Shown here: positions 1 through 8,961 of the stretch, one piece after another
Position numbering within the stretch: position 1 is the stretch's first letter
How the letters are laid out: every line of letters starts with the position of its first letter
Assembly (NCBI GenBank): GCA_001724245.1
Contig: MEDX01000090.1
Coordinates: 1-20,421, forward strand
DNA from: Fonticula-like sp. SCN 57-25
Taxonomy: Eukaryota > Nucleariida > Rotosphaerida
DNA length: 20,421 nucleotides
Reading direction: 5' to 3'
The notes under the pieces: model-generated
Databases searched by the model: none
What the model was told of the DNA's origin: nothing
Seen by the model: the letters and a program-made list of their open reading frames with translations, nothing else
Program-made: the position numbers and the translations under genes

Positions 1-821
1 GTCGTAGAGCTCTATCAATGTCTTCATTGCACCGCTAAGCATCTGGTTGTTTTGCGCATTGTTGAACGCAATGGTGCGCTCGGCGACTTGATCCTGGGTA
101 ATGCGCTGGATTTCCACCATGTAGCTCAGGTAGTTTGGGTCCGATTCGCAGAGCAGATGGCCGGCCATGATTAGCATGCGCGCGATACGCTCGTGGATCG
201 CGATCGAGAGCTCATCGCGAATGTGCTGCACGGTAAGGTCATTCATGACAGCACGGGAGCGATCGCGAACAAACGCATACTTGTCCGCAAAAGTAACGGG
301 AAAGTGCGTCCAGCCCAGAATATCCTCTACAAGGTAATCCATGGTACGCCGCAGGGCTTCGGGGGTTCGTGTCTCCTCGGGTAGATGCACCTTGCCGGCC
401 TCGGACCGCTCAAACGTCTTGACTGCTCGCCGGTGGCTGATGCGAACATCGCTGCCGGTATCAACGCGCTAACAGTATGTTTAAGTAACGAAAGGCATGC
501 AATTACAGCAAGCGTACGCGCTCAAAAATGCTGATGGCACTGGCTCCGCGAAAGTCGCGCGCATGGCGCTCAAACAGCGGGCACATGTCGTGGCAAGTGC
601 CAGTTATAAGACCCACATGGTTCCTAAACTCCTCCATACGCGCGTCATGGTCGCTCTCCATCTAAAAGTCGCCGTCGTGCTTCAGTATCGTCTCTTGCGA
701 CACTATCGAGGCGGCAGCGTACCTCGGAGAAGCGGTTGGTCTCGACCGGCCCTTCGTCCTCGAAAGGCACGGCCAAGTTCCCGCCCATGGGGCCTTGATC
801 AAAATGTTCTATATCGCCCAT
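1..821 (-). CDS. SAC3/GANP-family protein, 3' part cut by window edge
   Basis: Exons 821-723, 661-518 and 468 to the window edge; both introns start GTACGC, end TAG and are phase 0. The start is the first in-frame ATG, at 821; an alternative is the ATG at 661, exactly at the exon 2 boundary. Residues 54-61 read GTCHDMCP, the hallmark of the SAC3/GANP domain, followed by ER and, in exon 3, by VKTFERSEAGK, another conserved block of the family. The rest is helical and matches the domain's layout (roughly 220 residues visible, no stop before the edge). Sac3 is the scaffold of the TREX-2 mRNA-export complex at the nuclear pore; related family members (Thp3/SAC3D1 types) work in transcription elongation or at centrosomes, and the visible part cannot separate these. 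It shares a short divergent promoter with the complex I gene. Confidence 0.85.
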
Positions 822-1014
822 TTCGCCGCCCTTAATATATGTGCCCTCCTGGCAAAGAGCGAGTGCTCTCGCAGGCAAGGACGCGCGCCCAACGGACAGA
901 CCAGCCGCCCTGCTGATGCGCAGCTCCTGGCAAACTGCAAACTGCGCAAGATTTTAGTTTGTGACGTCACGCGTGACGTCATATATCACTTTTCGTGGAC
1001 GGGTGCCTCGCGAG
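822..1014. promoter_or_regulatory. Divergent promoter with two CRE/ATF palindromes
   Basis: This 193-bp gap separates the start codons of the SAC3-family and complex I genes. It holds two perfect TGACGTCA palindromes at 962-969 and 974-981, 12 bp apart start to start, so on about the same helical face. TGACGTCA is the classic site of CREB/ATF-type bZIP factors. Just upstream, at 930-945, lie two overlapping copies of GCAAACTGC, an element that recurs in other gaps of this window. Binding and direction of action are inference. Confidence 0.6.
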
Positions 1015-2848
1015 ATGGCGGCTGGTGCTCTGCGTGCGGGCTTCCGCCTGCCTGCCACGGTACGGCCTTTCGCCTCTTTTTTCTTGCTGTGGGTGTCTGT
1101 TTGCAGATAATGTGTAGTTGTAGTTTCTGTATTAGTTTGGCAACGATTCATTTTATTTGCGCCATGTTCTGACGGGCATGACCTTTTTCTTCTTCCTTTA
1201 GGTGGCTCGTGCTTCGTTGGCGCGGTCGGCGGCTCGCTCTCTGTCGACGACGCCGGTGCGTTTTGCTACTGCGACGCACCAGGATTATGCGAGCCAGCTC
1301 TCGACGACTCTTGTTGAGGATGCTCCGGTTGGAGGTGCGCATCGAGGCTTTTTTTTCCCTTTCCTGCTCACCGTTGTCCTTGCTTTTACTTTTAGATGTG
1401 CCCGAGGGTGATGAGCACATCAAGAGCTTCACCGTAAACTTTGGCCCCCAGCACCCTGCGGCTCACGGTGTGCTTCGCCTGATTCTCGAGCTCAACGGTG
1501 AGGTGGTCATGCGCGCCGATCCTCACGTTGGTCTGCTGCACCGCGGTACTGAGAAGCTTGTACGCAACACTTTTGACTCTTGGCCACCGTCTTGCTCACC
1601 TTTTGTTTTCTAGATCGAGTACAAGACGTACACGCAGGCTCTCCCGTACTTTGACCGTCTCGACTACGTTTCTATGATGTGCAACGAGCAGTGCTATTCG
1701 CTCGCCGTCGAGAAGCTGCTCGGCATCGAGGTCCCGCTCCGCGCCAAGTACATCCGCACCATGTTTGGCGGTACGCCACTTGTTTTACTATTATGTGCCG
1801 ACTTTCTCACTGTTTCTATTTAGAAATCACCCGCATTCTCAATCACCTGATGGCCATTTGCTCGCACGTCATGGACGTTGGTGCCCTCACCCCCCTCCTC
1901 TGGCTCTTTGAGGAGCGTGAGAAGCTCATGGAGTTTTACGAGCGTGTCTCGGGCGCTCGCTTCCACACCGCCTACGTCCGCCCGGGCGGTGTCGCGCTCG
2001 ACCTGCCCATCGGCCTGCTGAACGACATCAACGCGTTCTGCACACAGTTCGCGTCTCGCCTCGACGAGGTCGAGGAGCTCGTCACCGGCAACCGCATCTG
2101 GAAGATTGTACGAGACAATGCGGATTTTGTAGCGCTTTTTGGCTCATTTTCTCTTTTCTTTAGCGTACCGTCGACATTGGCATTGTGTCCGCCGAGGAGG
2201 CCATCAACTGGGGCTTCTCTGGCCCGATGCTCCGCGGCTCTGGCGTCGCCTGGGACTTGCGCAAGTCGCAGCCCTACGATGGTGCGGCTCTCTCCTGGCC
2301 ACGCCTTGCCGTTGCTGACGCTTTCTTTTGCAGCGTACGACCTTGTGGACTTTGACATCCCCGTCGGTGTGCATGGCGATTGCTACGACCGCTACAACGT
2401 CCGTATGCAGGAGATGCGCCAATCGCTCCGCATCATCCACCAGTGCATCAACCAGGTACGCCCTTGAAAGTTTGTCTATGAGCGCTTTCTCACACTTTTG
2501 CCGCAGATGCCCGAGGGGCCCGTCAAGGTCGACGACAACAAGATTGTGCCGCCGTCGCGCGGTGACATGAAGACGTCGATGGAGTCGCTCATTCACCACT
2601 TTAAGCTTTTTACCGAGGGCTACACTGTGCCGCCGGGCGAGACCTACTCGGCCGTTGAGGCCCCCAAGGGCGAGATGGGCGTCTACCTCGTGTCGGACGG
2701 CACCAACCGCCCCTACCGCTGCCACATTCGCGCGCCGGGCTTCCCTCACCTTGCCGCCGTCGACCGCCTCGCTCGCGGACACATGATCGCCGACGTCGTC
2801 ACCATTATCGGCACCTGCGATATTGTGTTTGGTGAGATTGACCGCTAA
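1015..2848 (+). CDS. NADH:ubiquinone oxidoreductase 49-kDa subunit (complex I)
   Basis: Eight exons: 1015-1059, 1202-1334, 1396-1559, 1614-1770, 1824-2107, 2164-2281, 2334-2455, 2507-2848, giving 454 residues, the usual size of this mitochondrial subunit (NDUFS2/Nuo49). The N-terminus is rich in Arg, Ala and Ser with no acidic residue for about 40 residues, as expected for a matrix-targeting presequence. The mature part carries [11 protein letters not shown], the conserved quinone-site loop, then [12 protein letters not shown], and ends in [12 protein letters not shown], the typical C-terminus of the family. The protein lies in the peripheral arm of complex I, next to the quinone-binding cavity. 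All intron phases agree; donors are GTACG or GTGCG. The first intron (142 nt) is the longest I found in the window and separates the first 15 codons from the rest. Confidence 0.96.
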
Positions 2849-3091
2849 GTCGCGGAAAAGGCCGAGCGAACGGGAGGCATCGCGTCATCGTCGCTGCTAT
2901 ACACAAAATTTACCAGATAATACACTACTCTTTTTTCTTTTCTCTTTTGTAATCTCCTGATTCTTCAATGGAACATTTCTTTAAAAACGCTCTTATTGAC
3001 TGAAATTACACTGCAAGTTGAGGCGCTGGACAGGATCGATCGACCGCATAAAAAGTTGTTGGGTTTTCTTCGATTATCTACGAGTCATCAT
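2849..3091. other. Convergent 3' gap between complex I and PEX19 genes
   Basis: This 243-bp stretch lies between two stop codons of converging genes. It is AT- and pyrimidine-rich in its middle (about 2900-2960) and must hold both 3' untranslated regions and poly(A) sites. I see no gene and no strong repeat in it. Confidence 0.6.
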
Positions 3092-4246
3092 CTACATAAT
3101 GGTGCACTTTTCGGGATCCCCCATGTCCGGGAGCCCCCCGGGGATCTTTGGGAAGCCGTCGGGCCCCATCTCCATCCCCGGCGCGATCTGCTGGAGGATC
3201 TCTGGCGGCACCTGCCCCGACTCCTGCATCTCCTGCATGAGGTCCATGACGCGCTTGAGCGCCGGGCCGGTCGCATTGGATTCGTAAATGGTGATGATCT
3301 CGGACGTGATCTGGTGCTGCCTCTTGTATTGCGCAAACTGCTCGACGCTGTAGCGGCTCTCATTGGCGCTCAGCCACTCGGGGTACTGCAAAGGGATGCG
3401 GCATGTGAGCAGACCGAAAGCGGCCGGAAATGCGCACCTTGTCGTTGAGCTCCTTCATGGGCTCGTAGAGAATGTCTTTCGAGACGAGCTGGAGCATCAT
3501 CGTCTCCATCATGGAGTCCATGCCTTCGCCGCCAGCACCGCCCTCGAGCATCTTCATAAAGTCCATGCCTTCAGCAGGCGCAGCAGCAGCAGACTAAAGC
3601 GTCGCAAAGACAGAAAAGTAAGAATATAATTAACCATAATGTAACAGAAACACGGCAAAAAACTATAGTCAAAAAGCGCACCTGTTCCTTGCTCTGCTCC
3701 AGCTGCTGGACCGATCCGGCGATGGCATCCTGGAACGACCCGGCGGGCGCCGCGCTCTTCCCGGCTGCCCCGGTCTTCTTCTCCTGCACCTCGGGCTTCT
3801 TTGCGGCAGCACCGGCGCTCTTGCCCGCCGATGCCTGCCCCGCAAAGAGATCCTCAAGCCCCGTCCCACCCATCTCGCGCGTCATCTGCTCGAGCATGGC
3901 GGCCAACTCGGGGTTCTGCGAAAAGGAACGCATCGTCTCTTCCATCTGCTTCATCACGTCACCAGAAAGAGCGTCCTCGAAAGAGCTCATAAAGTTTTCC
4001 ATGCCAGGAATACCGTCCTCCATGAGGCGTTCAACATCGTACTCGTCGTCAAAGTTGATGAGCTTGGGGACGCCAGAAGAGGGGGCAGGCTCCGCAGCCT
4101 TGGCAGCCTTGGCAGACTCCTCCTTCGTCTTGTCGAAATCATTAAGCGCATCTAAATAACGTCTATAAGCATAATATACAGCGAAAGAGAAGGAGAGGCG
4201 CACTGTCGAGGAGGTCATCCAGCTCGCTGTCGCTCACGTCGCCCAT
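3092..4246 (-). CDS. PEX19: Peroxisomal membrane protein import receptor Pex19
   Basis: Exons 4246-4204, 4151-3682, 3593-3438 and 3385-3092 encode 320 residues, a normal length for Pex19. All three introns start GTGCGC. The N-terminus reads ELDDLLDNALNDFDK across the first splice, matching the Pex3-binding start of the family. The middle has an acidic, Met-rich helical region ([19 protein letters not shown]), and the C-terminal domain contains [15 protein letters not shown], the family's most conserved block. The last four residues are CTIM, a CaaX box for farnesylation, which is known for Pex19 in yeast and humans. The protein is a cytosolic chaperone and receptor that delivers membrane proteins to Pex3 on peroxisomes. 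It diverges from the zinc-finger gene through a 103-bp gap. Confidence 0.95.
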
Positions 4247-4349
4247 TTTGGCCCCACAGCAGCAGTGCGATTCAATCTGACCGGTCACGTGATGTGAATC
4301 ACGTGAATTTGAAGGAGTCAGCATTTCGTCCAACGCGCGTGGCTCACCA
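4247..4349. promoter_or_regulatory. Divergent promoter with paired TCACGTGA E-boxes
   Basis: The 103-bp gap between the PEX19 start and the zinc-finger start holds two identical palindromes TCACGTGA at 4285-4292 and 4299-4306, 14 bp apart start to start. CACGTG is the binding core of bHLH factors (Cbf1, Pho4, USF types). The pair is central enough to serve both genes. Function is inferred from the motif only. Confidence 0.6.
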
Positions 4350-5221
4350 ATGTTCAAGCACATTACGCGGCAGCTGGAGCGCCAAAAGGCGGGGAATTTC
4401 AAGGCCGATCGTGACGACGAGCTGTCTTCCGACTCGGAATCTGATTATGACGACGAGGATGAGAAGCAGGTGACGGCGCGGCCTACAGCAAACCTGAAGC
4501 GGAGATTGCCGCCCGTCTCGCACGACTCGGACGATGACGACAATGATGAGGACGATGAGGACGACAGCGATGACGATAGCGACGACGACGAAGATGGAAT
4601 GGATGGCGAGGAGGAAGATGACGGCGTGAGCGGGGAGGAGGAGGAAGGAGAAGAGGAGGAAGCGTACGATTATCAGCTTGTATGTTTCGAAATCTGACAC
4701 CTGCGATCAGCTCGGTGGTCAAGCGTTTCGAGTGCAGTCTGTGTCCCGAAAAGGTCCTGCTTAACGAAAAGGCCGTTGAGGATCACCTGAACAGCGCAGT
4801 ACGTCTCTCCTTCCCTCGCTCTTTTGTCGTTGCTGAGCCCGATCCAGGGACACAAGAAGCGCGCCGCCAGCCAAGCGCAGTCGACGCGGGCCGAGAAGCG
4901 CCGCCCTCGGCGGGAAAAGCGGAAAGCACTCAAAGCGGCAAAGGTTTGTATTTTGCTTTATATTTGAATATTGTTCTTATTTTGTCTTTGCAGGCTGCGT
5001 TGAACCCGAAGGAGGATAAGCCGGCGCCAACTGAGCCCGCCAAGGCGGCAGAGTCAAAGGCATCAAAGGAATCGAAGGCTGCCAAGGAGACAAAGGTCGC
5101 CAAGGAGACAAAGGTCGAAAAGACAACAAAGGAGGCCAAGAAGGCGGCGGCTGAGCCTGCTGCCGCAAAGCCGAAGGCGGACGACGGCAAGGCAAAGAAC
5201 AAGAAGCAGAAGAAGGTGTAA
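4350..5221 (+). CDS. C2H2 zinc-finger protein with acidic and Lys-rich regions, function unknown
   Basis: Exons 4350-4679, 4724-4798, 4848-4943 and 4994-5221 give 242 residues. Residues about 25-105 are very rich in Asp, Glu and Ser. A single finger follows: CSLC, 13 residues, then His, 5 residues, His, with GHKKR after it; the second intron splits the finger just before GHKKR. The last 110 residues are Lys- and Ala-rich with repeats such as KETKVAKETKV. Acidic plus Lys-rich low-complexity regions around a matrin/JAZ-like finger are common in nucleolar RNA-binding or ribosome-assembly proteins, so a nucleolar role is a reasonable guess but only a guess. The first intron (4680-4723, GTATGT donor, AAG acceptor) is 44 nt and is the least certain junction; it is set by frame. 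I do not recognise a named orthologue. Confidence 0.75.
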
Positions 5222-5602
5222 ATAATAAACTGTTGTATTGTTTTTATGATTTATTCCTGGTTCTATGCCGTTTGATACTGTATGCATGTCCTGCAAACTG
5301 CACCGGTCCCTACAGGCTTGTTTATAGGGGTAAAACCCTTGCCCGCCTGCCCCCTTATCAGGATCAGACAAATCAGAAGAATAAGACAAATCAGTTGTTC
5401 GAGTCGAGTCGTCAGCCGCATCGTGGGCGGGAGATCGTCGTCGCGGATTTTTGGAGCAGCTTTTGTAGGCCAAGCAAGTAGGTGAGTGTCTCTATCATCT
5501 CCGTACTTGTTTTCCACAGTTTGCTCTTTTTCTCTATCTGTCTTCAAGGCATCCCCATTCATTTTCCCTGTTCTTTGTTGGCTAGCACTTCAAAAAGAGC
5601 GA
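5222..5602. other. Largest gene-free gap (381 bp), 3' UTR and RBM39-like promoter
   Basis: I see no convincing gene here; the ORFs in it are short and lack family similarity. It contains a GCAAACTGC element at 5293-5301, a direct repeat AGACAAATCAG at 5366-5376 and 5384-5394, and a pyrimidine-rich stretch from about 5485 to 5585. A GTGAGT at 5482 and a TAG at 5583-5585, 17 bp before the next start codon, could be the ends of an intron in the 5' untranslated leader of the downstream gene. RNA reads would settle that. Confidence 0.5.
5224..5229 (+). terminator. Candidate poly(A) signal AATAAA
   Basis: AATAAA begins 3 bp after the stop codon of the zinc-finger gene. It fits a polyadenylation signal by sequence only, and it lies unusually close to the stop. 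Confidence 0.3.
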
Positions 5603-7594
5603 ATGGCCCAGTCAGCAGAGCCAGATTTCCAGGCCCTCTTGGAGGCGCCGTTTGCTGAGAAGAAGACGGCCAAGGTGCGCTTTCTTTATCTTTTCTTTTT
5701 AAATATCCATATTAAACTTGCCTTTTCTTTTAACCAGGACGGGGTCACTACCGGTACGAGTAGCGCGGGCGAGGGCGAAAGTGAAGGTCTGAAGGATCTT
5801 AAGGAAAAGGATGACCGCAGCGACCGCAACCGTGACAGGAGCCGCGACCGCCGGCGCAGCCGCAGTCGCGACCGTCGCCGCAGCCGCAGCCGTAGTCGCG
5901 ATCGTCGTCGTAGCCGCAGCCGCGATCGCGATCGTCGCCGCCGCAGCCGAAGCCGCGAATACCGCCGCCGAAGCCGCAGCCGCAGCCGCAGCCGCCGGGA
6001 TCGCAGCCGGGACCGCCGCCGCGAGAACGAGCGCTGGAGCAGGGGACCGTACGCTTTTTTGGCCATTTTGGCGAGTCTAACCGTTTCTTTTTTCCACTCT
6101 TTGATAGTCGCCGCGGCCGGTCGCCTTCGCCTACGCCGAACGAGGACCCGGAACGCGAAGCTGTACGCCTTCCTATTCCACACTTTTATACTTTTTTGCT
6201 GACGCATTTTCCTGCTCAATAGCGCACTGTTCTGTGCGCGCAATTGGCACAGAGACTAACGTCTGCAGAGTTGAAGGAATTTTTTGAAAAGGGAGCCGGC
6301 AAGGTGAACGAGGCGCGCATTGTTTCTGACCGCAACTCGCGGCGGTCCAAGGGCGTACGCCATAAACCCTTTATTATATTATATGCTGATATTTTTTGTT
6401 ATTTAGATTGCGTACGTTGAATTTGCTAGTACAGATAGCGTGCCCGCGGCCATCTCGATGAGCGGCCAGCGCCTCTTGGGCGTCCCCATGATCATCACGC
6501 CGTCCATGTCGGAGCGCAACCGCCTCGCCGCCGCTGCCGCTCAGGCCAAGGAGGCGCAGAAGGGCGGGGGGCAGAGCCGCGTGTTCGTGGCCGGTCTCCA
6601 TCCGTCGCTCGGCATGGAGGAGATCCGCCAGGTTCGTTTATCGCTTTCGTTTTCTTGTTCTCACACCCTCGTCTCTCCATCCAGCTCTTTGAGCCCTTTG
6701 GTCAGGTCGACGATGTGCAGCTCCACATTGACCTCGAGACGGGCAAGTCAAAGGGTTTCGGTGCGTTTTCCTGCTTATTTCTTGCTTTTTTCTAGTTACT
6801 TTATGTTATAAATGCCGTTTTACTGACACTTTCCTCAGCGTTTGTTGTTTTCCGCCGCGCCCCCGACGCGCGCATGGCCGCGGAGCGCCTCAACAACTTT
6901 GACATTGGCGGGCACGCAATTCGTGTTGGTTTGACGGATGACAACCAGTCTGCAGGTAATGCCGGCGGCCGCACTGGCGGCGGGTCGGGCGGCTTTGGCG
7001 CGCCCATGTCGTCCTCGAACGGCTCGCTGGACGACGACGCGGGCATCCGCCTCAACTCTGTGACGCGCGCGCAGCTCATGGCCAACCTCAACCGCGACGG
7101 AGGTGCGTCTCATACTGCCTACTCTTTTTCATGTTGCACCGGGTCTGACATTGGTGCTTTAATAGAGCTTGCGTCGTACACTTCGACGGTTCGACCCGTC
7201 GCGACGGCTGCGCCCGATGTTGCCGCTGTGCGTACTCAGAGCAGAGTTGCAGGTTCGCCGTCCGAGTACGTCCTTCTCAAGAACATGTTTGACCCCGCCG
7301 CGGAGGAGGGCGACAGCTGGGACGCCGACCTGCGCGACGACGTCGTAGATGAAATGAAGAAGCACGGCCGCGTGTTGCACGCCAGTGTCGACCGGTATAG
7401 CCAGGTACGCTCTCCTGCATTTGCTGACATGAAGTGCTGACGAGGAATAGGGGCATATCTATCTTCACATGGAGACGGTGGCGGCGGCGACAGCGCTGAC
7501 GAATGCGAATCACGGGCGCTGGTTTGGAGGCCGCCAGATCTCGGCAGAGTTTATCGACGAGGGGGCGTACACGGCGCGCTTTGGTCGCACTTGA
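5603..7594 (+). CDS. RBM39/Rsd1-type RS-domain splicing factor
   Basis: Nine exons: 5603-5674, 5738-6048, 6108-6162, 6223-6354, 6407-6631, 6685-6760, 6839-7102, 7166-7404, 7451-7594; 505 residues, close to human RBM39 (about 530). Order of domains: an RS domain at about 50-125 made of Arg-Ser, Arg-Asp and Arg-Arg units; RRM1 at about 147-225 (RNP1-like KGIAYVEF); RRM2 at about 248-321 (RNP2 VFVAGL, RNP1 KGFAFVVF); and a C-terminal U2AF-homology motif at about 400-500 with the signature R481-W482-F483 that grips Trp-containing ligand motifs of U2AF and SF3B1. This combination is specific to the RBM39/CAPER family, which acts in 3' splice-site recognition and as a transcription coactivator in the nucleus. 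The gene is intron-rich itself. The linker after RRM2 is Gly- and Ser-rich. Confidence 0.92.
5811..6030 (+). repeat. CGC/CGT-rich simple repeat coding the RS domain
   Basis: About 220 bp built of short units around AGCCGC, CGTCGC and GATCGC, encoding alternating Arg with Ser or Asp. The unit order varies by synonymous changes, so the tract is old enough to have diverged, but it is still a likely site of length change between strains. Confidence 0.75.
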
Positions 7595-7806
7595 ACAAGA
7601 TGCGATCGCATGTAGTTTTTGTTCCGTTAAAATTGTGCTTTATCGTTTCTTTTTGCAGTTATTCAAGAGCTTTGCAATGGAAATAATGAATATAATATAA
7701 ATATTTTTGTCAGTTGTCCGCAGAGTGATCACCGGTTTGGGAATGGGCATTGTCAGCAAGCAGTCATTCGATCACGTGCCCGGTAAGCAGAGTGGTGATC
7801 GAGGCA
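7595..7806. promoter_or_regulatory. Gap upstream of the dehydrogenase gene, with E-box
   Basis: This 212-bp gap follows the RBM39-like stop and precedes the dehydrogenase start. The first half is AT-rich and likely carries the upstream poly(A) site (about 7660-7710). A CACGTG core lies at 7773-7778, 29 bp before the ATG, within GATCACGTG; a palindromic TGATCA occurs about 50 bp further upstream. Regulation is inferred from motif only. Confidence 0.4.
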
Positions 7807-8907
7807 ATGTCGCGCATGCAGATCGGCTCCCTCTTTAATGTCGCTGGCAAGGTGGCGCTCGTGACCGGCGGTAGCAGCGGCATTGGGCTGAGTGCGCGCG
7901 CTGGCCCTTGCATTTGAATGAAAAGTAGTGCTCATATGCATGCCGAATCAGTGATTGCGAGGGCGCTTGTCAACAATGGCGCCAAGGTGTACATTTCGTC
8001 GCGCAAGAAGGATGTGTGCGATAAGGGTACGCAAGAGGCGTGGCTGTGCGTTTATAGCTATTGAGTGCTTACCTTTGCAATGGCGCAGTGGCCGCCGAGC
8101 TGACAAAGGAAGGCCCCGGCAAGTGCATCAGGTGCGCTCCCAAATATTGAAACCAAAACATTGACCTTGCGTCTCCAGCATGCCCGCCAACCTTGTGTCG
8201 GATGAAGACTGCAAGCAGCTTGCCGCCAAGCTCGCTGCCCTCGAGCCCAAGCTCCACATTCTCTTCAACAACGCCGGCGCCACATGGGGCAGCAACTCTT
8301 ACGAGGAGCATCCCGAGTCCGCCTGGAACAAGATCTTTAGCCTCAATGTCTTTTCGCCGTTCCACCTGACCCGCGCGCTGCTCCCCCAGCTCGAAGCGGC
8401 CGCCACGGACGACGACTGGGCGCGCGTCATCAACATTGGCAGCGTTGCCGGCCTCACCACGTCGCGCTTTGACAACGCGCCCGCGTACGCCGCTTCAAAG
8501 TCGTCCGTGATCCACCTTTCCCGCCACCAGGCGATCCAGCTCGCCGAGCGCAGTACGCACAGCGCGCTCTTTTTTATACACACTTTTTTATGCAATTTTC
8601 TCATAAGAGCCGTATTTGCTATAGAAATCAGCGTCAACTGCATTGCGCCGGGCGTGTTCCCGAGCAGGATGGCGACCTTCCTCACTGATGAGGTCCGTAG
8701 CGAAGCGACGCTCAGCACGATCCCCATGGGTACGAGCCGGCTTTTCTCTTGAACATTAATTGAGCTAACGCTTCACAAAAAGGGCGCTTTGGCAACGAGA
8801 CGGACATGGCCGGCATCGCGCTGTTCCTCTGCTCCAAGGCGTCGGGATTCATGACGGGCGCCGTCATCCCGTACGACGGCGGGTACTCGGCCACATCCAA
8901 GCTCTGA
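7807..8907 (+). CDS. Short-chain dehydrogenase/reductase (classical SDR)
   Basis: Exons 7807-7891, 7952-8026, 8089-8131, 8179-8552, 8625-8729 and 8783-8907 encode 268 residues, the usual length of a classical SDR. Motifs in order: TGGSSGIG (20-27) for the dinucleotide, NNAG (98-101), Asn124, the catalytic Ser156 in INIGSVAG, and YAASK with Tyr171 and Lys175; then a typical C-terminal block, IAPG ... MTGAVIPYDGGYS. SSRK after the second strand, with basic residues, favours NADP(H). It resembles the fungal proteins annotated as RhlG-like 3-oxoacyl reductases, but the substrate cannot be read from sequence. There is no clear targeting peptide. The last intron uses an AAAAAG acceptor, set by frame and by the GRFG motif that follows. 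Confidence 0.92.
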
Positions 8908-8961
8908 GGGCTATATTGAAATTATACAAAGTAATGTACAGAAATAGGGAAATTGTTGCGC

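Noticed and set aside
5233-5562. Small ORFs on both strands in the 381-bp gap
   Set aside because: None exceeds about 100 codons, none shows a family motif, and the stretch fits a 3' UTR plus promoter and leader.
5686-6243. An Arg/Leu-rich minus-strand frame and an Ala-rich plus-strand frame over the RS repeat
   Set aside because: Both are other-frame readings of the CGC-rich repeat that codes the RS domain of the RBM39-like gene.
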